Assembly: GCF_002160515.1 (NCBI RefSeq)
Contig: NZ_NFKS01000033.1
Coordinates: 1 to 32,785 of the forward strand
Length of the DNA: 32,785 bases
DNA from: Anaeromassilibacillus sp. An172
Lineage (GTDB): Bacteria > Bacillota > Clostridia > Oscillospirales > Acutalibacteraceae
Direction: 5' to 3'
The translations under genes were made by a program, and so were the position numbers. Below the pieces are notes generated by a model. It did no database searches and was not told the origin of the DNA. It saw only the letters and a list, made by a program, of their open reading frames with translations. How positions within the stretch are numbered: position 1 is the stretch's first letter; each line of letters starts with the position of its first letter. Positions 7,273 through 14,735 of this stretch are shown piece after piece.

Positions 7273-8927
7273 GAAAGAGAAGCAATATAAAAGTTATGGC
7301 AAGCCTTATCGGTCTTGTAAAACCTTTGACCGGATATATGATTCTGGCAATTCTTATGGGAATTATCGGACATCTCTGCGCTTCCTTTATAACGATTTTC
7401 GGCGGTTACGCATTGCTGGATGTTTTGGGATTTTCTGTTCCCTTTTCATCTTTGTTTGCCTTTATAAGTCTTGGAGTTTTTGCCCTTTTGAGAGGTGTTT
7501 TGAGATATGCTGAACAGGCATGCAACCATTTTATAGCCTTTAAGCTTTTGGCTTTAATACGTGATAAGATTTTTAAAAGTCTTAGAAAGCTTTGTCCTGC
7601 AAAGCTTGAGGGCAGAGATAAGGGCGATTTGATTTCGGTTATAACCTCAGATATCGAGCTTTTGGAGGTTTTCTATGCCCACACAATTTCACCTGCTGTT
7701 ATCGGAATTGTATTTTCTCTTTTTATGTGTTTCTTTATGGGAAGCTATCACTGGACTCTTGGTGTTTTGGCTTTTGTTTCTTATGTGACTGTGGGTCTTA
7801 TTATTCCTGTTATGGCTTCAAAATTAAGCGGCGACATGGGAATAAAATTCAGAACAGGTTCAGGAGAGCTTTCCGGTTTTGTGCTTGACAGCCTCAGAGG
7901 TCTTAAAGAGATTATTCAGTTTTCAGCCGGTGAAAAACGCCTTGAAGAAATGAACAAAAAGACCGAGGAGCTTTCCGCCGACGAAAAACAGATGAAAAAA
8001 ATCACAGGAATAAATATGGCTGTAACAAATACTGCAATCCTTGTTTTTGATATCGGTATGCTTATTTTATCAGCTTATCTTAATTCAAAGGGGATTTTGG
8101 GATTTGACGGAGTTTTGATTCCTGTGCTTGCAATTATGAGTTCTTTCGGTCCTGTTGTGGCTTTGGCAAATTTGGGAAGCACTTTGCAGAACACTTTTGC
8201 GGCAGGAAACAGGGTTCTGGATATTTTACAAGAAACTCCTGTTGTTGAGGAAATTTCCGGAAATAAGGAAGTGGAGTTTCACGGGGCTAAGGGTGAAAAT
8301 ATTTTCTTTTCCTACGGCGACGAAACAATACTTTCCGATGTTTCTGTTGATATTAAAAAAGGCTCTGTTGTGGGAATTTCCGGAAGAAGCGGAAGCGGAA
8401 AATCAACACTTTTAAAGCTGTTTATGAGATTTTGGGAAACGGACAGGGGAGAAGTTTCTATCTCTGACAGAAATATCAACAATGTCAATACCGACAATCT
8501 CAGAAATATGGAAAGTCTTGTTTCTCAGGAAACCCACCTTTTCCACGACAGCATTGAAAACAATCTGAGAATTGCAAAGGCGGACGCAACTATGGAGGAA
8601 ATTGAAAACGCCTGCAGGAAAGCTTCCGTTCACGACTTTATAATGAGCTTGCCACAGGGTTATAAAACTCCGGTGGGTGAGCTTGGTGACACTCTGTCCG
8701 GCGGAGAAAGACAAAGACTGGGACTTGCCAGAGCTTTTCTCCACAATGCGCCATTTATGCTTTTGGATGAGCCTACAAGCAATTTGGACAGCTTAAACGA
8801 GGCGGTTATTCTCAAATCCTTAAAGGATGAAAGCAGGGGAAAAACAGTTGTGCTGGTATCTCACAGGGCCTCAACAATGAGAATTGCCGATATGGTATAT
8901 TCTGTTGAGCATGGGAGGATGAGCTGA
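7269..8927 (+). CDS. cydC: CydC-like ABC exporter half-transporter
   Basis: A 552-residue partner of the preceding gene. The membrane domain (about 10-310) has LLRGVLRYAEQACNHFIAFKLL, the region where CydC proteins carry a conserved RYAER-like motif. The ATPase has Walker A GRSGSGKST (about 372-380), LSGGERQRLGLARA, Walker B FMLLDEPTSNLD and H-loop VSHR. It starts with GTG at 7269 overlapping the TGA of cydD by 4 nt, so translation is probably coupled. The two products should form one heterodimeric exporter. Compared with the degenerate exporter pair on the minus strand, both genes here are intact. The cydD/cydC naming is by motif and pairing, not by demonstrated link to cytochrome bd. Confidence 0.85.
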   Translation: MRKRSNIKVMASLIGLVKPLTGYMILAILMGIIGHLCASFITIFGGYALLDVLGFSVPFSSLFAFISLGVFALLRGVLRYAEQACNHFIAFKLLALIRDKIFKSLRKLCPAKLEGRDKGDLISVITSDIELLEVFYAHTISPAVIGIVFSLFMCFFMGSYHWTLGVLAFVSYVTVGLIIPVMASKLSGDMGIKFRTGSGELSGFVLDSLRGLKEIIQFSAGEKRLEEMNKKTEELSADEKQMKKITGINMAVTNTAILVFDIGMLILSAYLNSKGILGFDGVLIPVLAIMSSFGPVVALANLGSTLQNTFAAGNRVLDILQETPVVEEISGNKEVEFHGAKGENIFFSYGDETILSDVSVDIKKGSVVGISGRSGSGKSTLLKLFMRFWETDRGEVSISDRNINNVNTDNLRNMESLVSQETHLFHDSIENNLRIAKADATMEEIENACRKASVHDFIMSLPQGYKTPVGELGDTLSGGERQRLGLARAFLHNAPFMLLDEPTSNLDSLNEAVILKSLKDESRGKTVVLVSHRASTMRIADMVYSVEHGRMS

Positions 8928-9277
8928 TGAAATCCCTTGAGGAAAAAAGACAGAGGGAAAAGGAAGTAGTTTCCCTTATGATTTCCCTTTATTGCAGAAA
9001 AAAGCATAAAACTAAAAAGGGTCTTTGTCCTCAGTGTAAAGAGCTGTTGGATTATGCCATTATGAGAAGCGACAAGTGTCCATTTATGGAGACAAAAACC
9101 TTTTGCTCCAACTGCAAGGTACATTGTTACAAGGCGGAAATGAGAAAAAGAATAAAAGAGGTTATGGCTTTTTCCGGTCCGAGAATGATTTTTCATCATC
9201 CGGCTATTGCGGTTAGCCATGTTATAGAGAGTAAAAAAGAGAAAAAACGATTGGAGGCACAAAATGAAAATACGTAA
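8927..9277 (+). CDS. YgbA-like protein (nitrous oxide-stimulated promoter family)
   Basis: A small soluble protein of 116 residues with seven cysteines (C23, C34, C37, C51, C60, C63, C67) in the pattern LYCRKKH, LCPQCKELLDYA, KCPF, CSNCKVHCY, followed by MAFSGPRMIFHHP. This is the signature of the family of E. coli YgbA, which belongs to the NsrR nitric-oxide regulon there; the biochemical role is not established. The cysteines suggest a zinc or iron-sulfur site (inference). The ATG overlaps the TGA of cydC by 1 nt, with GGGAGG 8 nt upstream. Its place between a CydDC-like exporter and an HMA-fusion membrane protein points to thiol, heme or metal homeostasis, or to nitrosative stress. Confidence 0.85.
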   Translation: MKSLEEKRQREKEVVSLMISLYCRKKHKTKKGLCPQCKELLDYAIMRSDKCPFMETKTFCSNCKVHCYKAEMRKRIKEVMAFSGPRMIFHHPAIAVSHVIESKKEKKRLEAQNENT

Positions 9278-9869
9278 GGCGTTGTATGTTGTTTTGGGAT
9301 GTATAGGCGTGGGTCTTGGCGCAGTGGGCGCAGTCTTGCCGTTACTTCCGGCGTTTCCCTTTTTGCTTTTGGCGGCGGTGTGCTTTGCCAAAAGCTCTGA
9401 CAGACTTCACAACTGGTTTACCTCCACAAGGCTTTATAAAAACAACCTTGAAAGCTTTGTAAGAGGTAAGGGCATGACCTGGAAAACAAAGATTAGAATT
9501 ATGACTATTGTCACAATCACCATGTCTGTTGGCTTTATTATGATGAGCCGTGTGCCTGTGGGAAGAATAATTCTCGCCTGCGTTTGGGTTTTCCATATTT
9601 TCTATTTTATTTTCGGAATAAAGACCTTGAAAGCTGACGGAAAAGACAGCCTTTGCATGAGAATTTTAAAGGTTGAGGGCATGAAGTGCGAAAACTGTGC
9701 TTTAAGGCTGGAATGTGCCTATAATAAAAACGAGGGAATGGTGGCTAAAGCCGACTATCCCACAAAAACCGTAAAGGTATTTTTGAAAAATCCCGAGGAA
9801 ACTCAAAGGCTTGAAAGCATTGCAGCAGATATGGGTTATAAAGCTAAACTTTTAAAGGAAACTGCCTGA
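9264..9869 (+). CDS. YbaN (DUF454) membrane protein fused to a C-terminal HMA metal-binding domain
   Basis: 201 residues. The first ~122 match the YbaN/DUF454 pattern: a hydrophobic stretch with GxGxxGAVLPLLPAFPFLLLA (residues 10-40), a SSDRLHNWFTSTRLY amphipathic part, and two more membrane segments (about 77-95 and 99-118). Residues ~131-197 look like a heavy-metal-associated (HMA) domain with GMKCENC (C142, C145) and a closing DMGYKAK, as in CopZ-like chaperones. Plain YbaN proteins are about 125 residues, so the HMA part is an addition. The start overlaps the YgbA-like gene by 14 nt, with GGAGG at 9252-9256. It is the last gene of the operon. A membrane-tethered metal or heme chaperone for the CydDC-like exporter is possible but unproven. 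Confidence 0.8.
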   Translation: MKIRKALYVVLGCIGVGLGAVGAVLPLLPAFPFLLLAAVCFAKSSDRLHNWFTSTRLYKNNLESFVRGKGMTWKTKIRIMTIVTITMSVGFIMMSRVPVGRIILACVWVFHIFYFIFGIKTLKADGKDSLCMRILKVEGMKCENCALRLECAYNKNEGMVAKADYPTKTVKVFLKNPEETQRLESIAADMGYKAKLLKETA

Positions 9870-9882
9870 CATACATATAAAC

Positions 9883-9922
9883 ACACCCCTTTGCATAAGA
9901 TTAGTTAAGTGCAAAGGGGTGT
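9883..9922 (+). terminator. Perfect 13-bp hairpin ending the operon; its 3' arm holds the next ribosome site
   Basis: Arms 9883-9895 and 9910-9922 pair perfectly around a 14-nt loop, with only a weak T-tract after it. It can end the CydDC-like operon. The 3' arm contains AAGGGGTG, the best ribosome site for the lipoprotein started at 9929, so the folded form would block that site. Confidence 0.6.
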
Positions 9923-9928
9923 TGAATT

Positions 9929-10324
9929 TTGAATGTAAAGGATAAGTCTTTTAAAGCTTTTTTTATGGCTGTATCTGTTTTATTTGTTTGTTTTGTTTTC
10001 TGCGGATGCAGTGAAACTATCAGAGACAAAGGTACTGAGCTTACCTATTACAGCTGGCAGGGGGAGAACCCCAACGGCTCAAGCTTTACTCTGAGTTTTT
10101 CAGATAATTACGGGGAGTTTCAGGTTTTTCCGGCAGAAAAAGGGACGGCAACAAAGCTTTACGGCGACTGTATAGTGACAAATTCCTCCTTTGCCATAAT
10201 CGACAGGGAAAGCGGAGAAGTGGTAGTTTTTGAATACACCCTTTTGGGCGACACTATGGAGCTTTCCTATGAGGGCGGAGTGATTACGCTGGAAAAACTA
10301 ATGACAACAGAAAGCTCCTCTTGA
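9929..10324 (+). CDS. Small predicted lipoprotein of unknown function
   Basis: 131 residues. The N-terminus has a basic part (KDKSFK), a hydrophobic core (AVSVLFVCFVF) and a lipobox-like FCGC with C27 as the likely lipidated residue, so it should be anchored outside the membrane. The rest is rich in beta-strand-like alternation (WQGENPNGSSFTLSFSDNYGEF, TMELSYEGGVITLEKL), resembling small lipocalin-like domains found in clostridial lipoproteins; I do not recognise a defined family with certainty. TTG at 9929 lies 7 nt after GGGGTG. The in-frame ATG at 9965 lacks a ribosome site and would remove the basic part of the signal. It appears to be a single gene between hairpins. Confidence 0.7.
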   Translation: MNVKDKSFKAFFMAVSVLFVCFVFCGCSETIRDKGTELTYYSWQGENPNGSSFTLSFSDNYGEFQVFPAEKGTATKLYGDCIVTNSSFAIIDRESGEVVVFEYTLLGDTMELSYEGGVITLEKLMTTESSS

Positions 10325-10422
10325 TAAAAAATAATGTTTTAAGTGTTTAATCTATTATTTAACATTATCTCCATAAACGGACAAATTTTTATCATTTACT
10401 GTTATTCTATAAAATAAAAATC

Positions 10423-10462
10423 AGAACCGGAGTTTAAGGCGGACGCTTTAAATTCCGGTTCT
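10423..10462. terminator. Bidirectional terminator between convergent genes
   Basis: Outer stem AGAACCGGA/TCCGGTTCT (10423-10431 with 10454-10462), extended by A-T and G-U pairs inward. A/T-rich tails on both sides suit termination of the lipoprotein gene and of the minus-strand gene at 10476. The 150 nt between the two genes hold nothing else I can identify. Confidence 0.8.
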
Positions 10463-10475
10463 TTCTATTAAAATA

Positions 10476-10739
10476 TTAGAGTCTGTTTTCCATGCTGAAG
10501 CTTCTAAGCTGTTCTACGCTTTCGTTATCGGCTATCACTGTGTTTGTTTTCTCGTCCTTTTTGCCCATGAATGTCCAGCCTAAGGTGGAATATTGGGGAG
10601 GAGTGCTGAGTCTTTCCTTTACAAGGTGGTCAAGGTTTGAACCCTGAGTTTTGCAGCCGCTGATGAAAATGGTGTTTTGGGATTTTTTGTTTTTTGCCTG
10701 CTTGTTTACTTTGTTTTTGTTATTACGGTTATTTTTCAT
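10476..10739 (-). CDS. Small basic protein of unknown function
   Basis: 87 residues. The first ~22 are almost all K, N, Q and S (a highly basic, probably disordered tail). Then comes a more ordered part with IFISGCKTQGSNLDHLVKERL and STPPQYSTLGWTFMGKK. There is no membrane segment and no family I recognise. AAGGA lies 10 nt upstream of the ATG, and a 12-bp near-perfect inverted repeat (10761-10787) sits just before that. A proper downstream terminator at 10423-10462 supports it as a real gene. The basic tail would suit nucleic-acid or ribosome binding, but that is only a guess. Confidence 0.6.
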   Translation of the reverse strand: MKNNRNNKNKVNKQAKNKKSQNTIFISGCKTQGSNLDHLVKERLSTPPQYSTLGWTFMGKKDEKTNTVIADNESVEQLRSFSMENRL

Positions 10740-10760
10740 CTAATCACTTTCCTTATATTG

Positions 10761-10787
10761 TTTTGTTCCTTAAAATAAGGGACAAAA
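10761..10787. promoter_or_regulatory. 12-3-12 inverted repeat upstream of the small basic protein gene
   Basis: TTTTGTTCCTTA (10761-10772), AAA, TAAGGGACAAAA (10776-10787), with one mismatch (G-U in RNA). It lies about 22 nt upstream of the ATG at 10739 on the minus strand. It may be an operator or an RNA stem; nothing shows which. Confidence 0.45.
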
Positions 10788-10906
10788 TTATTATGGTGGG
10801 GTGTTTTTACAATATTACAGAAAATATATTCCGGTACATTTTACTTTAATTAACCTGATTTTTTTGTGAAAAACACTGAAACACTAAGTTAATGGCTTGA
10901 TTTTTA

Positions 10907-10935
10907 TTGATATGACAATTTGATTGTGATATAAT
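10907..10935 (+). promoter_or_regulatory. SigmaA-type promoter of ruvCAB
   Basis: TTGATA (10907-10912), 17-bp spacer, TATAAT (10930-10935), 38 nt upstream of the ruvC start. No LexA-like box is evident near it. Confidence 0.8.
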
Positions 10936-10972
10936 AACTTATCATGCGAAATAATATGCTTTTGGAAGTGCG

Positions 10973-11494
10973 GTGAATTTTTTGGTTGTTTTGGGGATTG
11001 ATCCCGGCTATGCTATTGTTGGATACGGCGCAATTAAATATGACGGTATGAGATATTCTCCTTTGGGCTTCGGCGCAATTACCACCGAGGCGGAACAGGA
11101 ATTTTCTCTCAGACTGGAAAAAATTTACGATTCAATGTGTGATATTCTTCAAAAATGCCGTCCCGATGTTATGTCCGTTGAAAAGCTTTATTTTCAGACC
11201 AATCAGAAAACCGCTATTATGGTTGCCGAAGCGAGAGGAGTTATTCTTCTCTCTGCAAGAAAATTTCATGTGCCGGTTTTTGAGTACACACCTTTGCAGG
11301 TTAAAACCGCTGTTACAGGCTACGGAAAGGCTCAGAAATACCAGGTAATGGAGATGACAAGGCGGCTTTTGAATTTGAAATCCGTTCCTAAACCCGACGA
11401 CACGGCGGACGCTTTGGCCATAGCCATTGCCCATACCCAGGCGGCAGGAACAGACATTAAAAAATTGATGATAAATCGGAGGAACAGATTTTGA
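10973..11494 (+). CDS. ruvC: Holliday junction endonuclease RuvC
   Basis: A 173-residue resolvase that cuts Holliday junctions after RuvAB branch migration. The four acidic catalytic residues are visible: D10 (LGIDPG), E70 (VEKLYF), and D143 and D146 (KPDDTADALA). Length is normal. The start is uncertain. GTG at 10973 has GGAAG only 4 nt away, while TTG at 10982 would have GGTGA (10972-10976) and give the more usual N-terminus MVVLGIDPG. First gene of ruvCAB. The TGA overlaps the ruvA TTG by 4 nt, implying coupled translation. Confidence 0.93.
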   Translation: MNFLVVLGIDPGYAIVGYGAIKYDGMRYSPLGFGAITTEAEQEFSLRLEKIYDSMCDILQKCRPDVMSVEKLYFQTNQKTAIMVAEARGVILLSARKFHVPVFEYTPLQVKTAVTGYGKAQKYQVMEMTRRLLNLKSVPKPDDTADALAIAIAHTQAAGTDIKKLMINRRNRF

Positions 11495-12096
11495 TTTATT
11501 CCGTAAGAGGAACAGTTATACACATGGAAGCAGGCTGCGCAGTTATTGAGTGCGGCGGTGTGGGTTACAAATGTCAAACCACAATTAACACCTTGAAAAA
11601 AATAAAACTCAACAGCGAAGCCATGCTTTATACCTATATGAATGTAAGGGATGACGCAGTGGAGCTTTTCGGTTTTTCTTCAACCTCGGAGCTTTCCACA
11701 TTTAAGATGCTTATAAGCGTCAGCGGCGTTGGCCCTAAAGCCGGTCTTGCAATACTTTCGGAGCTTACTCCGGAACAGGTTGCGGTTGCGGTGGCTTCCG
11801 GCGATAGTAAAACGATTACAAGGGCTCAGGGCGTGGGCAACAAGCTTGCTCAGAGGGTTATACTTGAGCTTAAAGATAAACTGAAGGGCGTTGCCGCTTC
11901 ACAGGAGGGTTTTTCCGTTTCGAAAAGCCCATCTCCGGTGTTTGCAGAGGGAAATATCACAAACGCTGTTGCGGCTTTGGCGGTGCTTGGATATTCCTCG
12001 GCGGAGGTTATGCCTATACTTTCCCGTCTGGACGGTTCTAAAACAGTTGAACAGCTTATCGGGGAAACTTTGAAGGAACTTGGAAAACAAAAATAA
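11491..12096 (+). CDS. ruvA: Holliday junction branch migration protein RuvA
   Basis: 201 residues. An N-terminal OB fold (MIYSVRGTVI, CGGVGYKC), two helix-hairpin-helix motifs (SVSGVGPKAGLAILS and AQGVGNKLAQRVILELKDK, about 75-130), and a C-terminal helical domain (NITNAVAALAVLGYSSAEV) that contacts RuvB. It binds the junction as a tetramer and loads RuvB. The start is TTG at 11491 with GGAGG at 11478-11482, overlapping the ruvC stop. ruvB follows after 16 nt. Confidence 0.95.
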   Translation: MIYSVRGTVIHMEAGCAVIECGGVGYKCQTTINTLKKIKLNSEAMLYTYMNVRDDAVELFGFSSTSELSTFKMLISVSGVGPKAGLAILSELTPEQVAVAVASGDSKTITRAQGVGNKLAQRVILELKDKLKGVAASQEGFSVSKSPSPVFAEGNITNAVAALAVLGYSSAEVMPILSRLDGSKTVEQLIGETLKELGKQK

Positions 12097-12112
12097 GGTT
12101 TGGTAGTTATAT

Positions 12113-13177
12113 ATGGACTTTTCAAATGAATATGATTTTGAAAACAGAATAATGGACGCCGAGGAAATACCCCAGGATACTTTAGAAAACGACAATCCTT
12201 TAAGACCTAAAACACTTTCTGAGTATATAGGTCAGGAAAAGGCTAAGGAAAACCTTGCGGTGTTTATTGAGGCGGCGAAAATCAGAAAGGAAACACTTGA
12301 CCATGTACTTTTATACGGCCCTCCGGGACTTGGTAAAACCACACTGTCAGGCATTATCGCCAACGAGCTTGGGGTAAATTTGAGAATCACCTCCGGCCCG
12401 GCTATTGAAAAGCCCGGCGACTTGGCGGCGATACTCACAAGCCTTTCAGACGGCGACGTTTTGTTTATCGACGAGATACACAGACTGAGCCGTGCGGTTG
12501 AGGAAATCCTTTATCCCTCTATGGAGGACTTTGCCATAGATATTGTGACAGGTAAAGGTCAGATGGCGGCTTCTTATCATTTGGCTTTGCCTAAATTTAC
12601 CTTGGTGGGAGCTACCACAAGGGCGGGTCAGCTTACGGCTCCTTTGCGTGACCGCTTCGGAGTTATTTTAAGACTTGAGCTTTACACCCCCGAGGAGCTT
12701 GCCGCTATTATTAAGAGAAGCGCAGGAATTTTGAATATAAAAATCGACAACGACGGAGCTTTGGAGCTTGCTTCACGCTCAAGAGGTACTCCGAGAATTG
12801 CAAACAGACTTTTAAAGCGTGTCCGTGACTTTGCTCAGGTTATGTCAAACGGTGTTATCACTTGTGACACGGCGAGAATTGCTCTGGACAGACTTGAGAT
12901 TGACGAGCTGGGCCTTGATAAAAACGACAGGCGAATGCTCGAGGCTATGATACGTTACTATAACGGCGGCCCTGTGGGTATTGAAACACTGGCGGCTTCA
13001 ATCGGTGAAGAGGCTGTCACCATTGAGGATGTTTACGAGCCATATCTTATGCAGATTGGTTTTTTAAGCAGAACGCCACGTGGCAGATGTGTAACTATGG
13101 AAGCATACAGACATTTGGGTTACGACGATAAAATCCCCGGGCAAAATTCACAGCAGAGTTTGTTTGACGGTCAGTAA
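12113..13177 (+). CDS. ruvB: Holliday junction branch migration ATPase RuvB
   Basis: 354 residues; AAA+ motor of RuvAB. Walker [10 protein letters not shown] (69-77), Walker B LFIDEIH (D120, E121), sensor 1 GATTRAG, and the C-terminal winged-helix domain with [16 protein letters not shown]. An N-terminal extension of about 30 acidic residues precedes [12 protein letters not shown]. The ribosome site before ATG 12113 is weak, so it probably relies on coupling to ruvA. Third and last gene of ruvCAB. The 134 nt to glmM contain no clear promoter or strong terminator. Confidence 0.95.
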   Translation: MDFSNEYDFENRIMDAEEIPQDTLENDNPLRPKTLSEYIGQEKAKENLAVFIEAAKIRKETLDHVLLYGPPGLGKTTLSGIIANELGVNLRITSGPAIEKPGDLAAILTSLSDGDVLFIDEIHRLSRAVEEILYPSMEDFAIDIVTGKGQMAASYHLALPKFTLVGATTRAGQLTAPLRDRFGVILRLELYTPEELAAIIKRSAGILNIKIDNDGALELASRSRGTPRIANRLLKRVRDFAQVMSNGVITCDTARIALDRLEIDELGLDKNDRRMLEAMIRYYNGGPVGIETLAASIGEEAVTIEDVYEPYLMQIGFLSRTPRGRCVTMEAYRHLGYDDKIPGQNSQQSLFDGQ

Positions 13178-13311
13178 TTTTTATTTTGCCTTATTCAGGA
13201 TTTCGGCTTCTTGGAAGGGTTTTTATTAAAAGGTCGGTATCCTGTTTAAATAGTCCTACAAAAATTTTGGATTGAAACAATGAATTTTGATTTGACAAGG
13301 AGGAGTTTTTT

Positions 13312-14661
13312 ATGGGAAGACTTTTTGGTACTGATGGTGTTAGAGGCGTTGCCAACACTGAACTTACCTGCGAACTTGCTATGAATATCGGTAAAGCCGC
13401 AGCTATGGTTTTAATAAACGACGAAGTAAAACACCCTACTTTTTTGATAGGAAAGGACACACGTCTGTCAGGCGATATGCTTGAGGGCGCGTTGATTGCC
13501 GGACTTTGCTCCGTTGGCGCAAATGTCAGATTGCTGGGAGTAATTCCTACTCCTGCTGTTGCTTATCTTGTGGGCAAATACAAGGCAGACGCAGGTATTA
13601 TGATTTCCGCTTCTCATAACCCATTTGAGTTTAACGGAATTAAAATCTTTAACGAGGACGGCTACAAGCTTCCTGACGATTTGGAAGAGGAAATCGAAGC
13701 CATCGTTCTTGACGGAAAAATTCCTTATTCTAAGCCTGATTTTGAAAATATGGGAACTGTTTCCATTGAAACAAACGCTGTTGCAGATTATGTAGAGCAT
13801 GTTCAGTGCACAATCGACAATGATCTTTCCGGTTTGGAAATTGCTCTTGATTGTTCAAACGGTTCTGCATCCAGAACTGCTAAGCTTTTGTTTGAGGGTC
13901 TGGGCGCAAAATGCCATATGCTTTCAGACGATCCAAACGGCGTAAATATAAACGACGAGTGCGGTTCCACACATATGGAACACCTTATGGACTACGTAAG
14001 GGAACATCATCTTGACGCAGGTCTTGCCTTTGACGGCGACGCCGACAGATGCTTGGCTGTTGACGACAACGGAGACCTTGTTGACGGCGACTATGTTATG
14101 GCTATCTGTGCTCTTGATATGAAGAGCAGAGGAAAGCTTAAAAAGGAAACTGTTGTAGGCACAATTATGACCAATATGGGATTTAACAGGTTCTGCGATG
14201 TAAACGAGCTGAATTTTGTTTCCACAAAGGTTGGCGACAGATATGTTCTTGAAACAATGCTCAGAGAGGGCTATAATATCGGCGGCGAGCAGTCCGGACA
14301 TATTATTTTCCTCAACCATGCAACAACAGGTGACGGCCAGCTTACAGGCGTACAGCTTTTGAGTCTTATAAACAGACGTAATGCAAAACTCAGTTCTCTT
14401 GCCACACTTATGGAGAGATTCCCTCAGGTTCTCATAAATGTTAAGGTATCTCAGGAGGGCAAAATGCGCTTCTATACCGACAAGGAGATAAAGGCGGAAA
14501 TCAAGAGAGTTGAAGAAATTTTGGGTGAAACCGGAAGAATTATCGTAAGAGTTTCCGGAACAGAGCCTCTTATCAGAGTTATGGTAGAGGGCGAGGACGC
14601 AGAGAAGATTGCAAAGCTTGCAAACGAAACTGCTGATGTAGTTAGAGATAGATTGAGCTAA
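13312..14661 (+). CDS. glmM: Phosphoglucosamine mutase GlmM
   Basis: 449 residues. Converts glucosamine-6-phosphate to glucosamine-1-phosphate on the way to UDP-GlcNAc, for peptidoglycan. The catalytic phosphoserine is S101 in ISASHNP, the Mg-binding loop is DGDADR (241-246), and the sugar-phosphate site near the C-terminus is RVSGTEPLIRVMVEG. The N-terminal RLFGTDGVRG is typical of GlmM rather than of phosphomannomutases. A strong AAGGAGGAG lies upstream of the ATG. It lies alone between ruvB and the methyltransferase gene, followed by a hairpin at 14669-14699. Confidence 0.95.
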   Translation: MGRLFGTDGVRGVANTELTCELAMNIGKAAAMVLINDEVKHPTFLIGKDTRLSGDMLEGALIAGLCSVGANVRLLGVIPTPAVAYLVGKYKADAGIMISASHNPFEFNGIKIFNEDGYKLPDDLEEEIEAIVLDGKIPYSKPDFENMGTVSIETNAVADYVEHVQCTIDNDLSGLEIALDCSNGSASRTAKLLFEGLGAKCHMLSDDPNGVNINDECGSTHMEHLMDYVREHHLDAGLAFDGDADRCLAVDDNGDLVDGDYVMAICALDMKSRGKLKKETVVGTIMTNMGFNRFCDVNELNFVSTKVGDRYVLETMLREGYNIGGEQSGHIIFLNHATTGDGQLTGVQLLSLINRRNAKLSSLATLMERFPQVLINVKVSQEGKMRFYTDKEIKAEIKRVEEILGETGRIIVRVSGTEPLIRVMVEGEDAEKIAKLANETADVVRDRLS

Positions 14662-14668
14662 TTTATTG

Positions 14669-14699
14669 TGCGGCGGAAGCTTTTATGGCTTTCGCCGCA
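14669..14699 (+). terminator. GC-rich 12-bp hairpin after glmM
   Basis: Arms 14669-14680 and 14688-14699 pair with one G-U, loop of 7 nt, but no T-run follows. It may be a weak terminator or an RNA-stabilising stem; read-through into the next gene is likely. Confidence 0.45.
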
Positions 14700-14735
14700 T
14701 AGAGGAATATTATTATTAAAGGAAGATTAAGGATT

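Noticed and set aside
8861-9391. Minus-strand open frame of 176 codons across the cydC/ygbA/ybaN junction
   Set aside because: It spans three genes on the opposite strand and has no ribosome site or recognisable domain.
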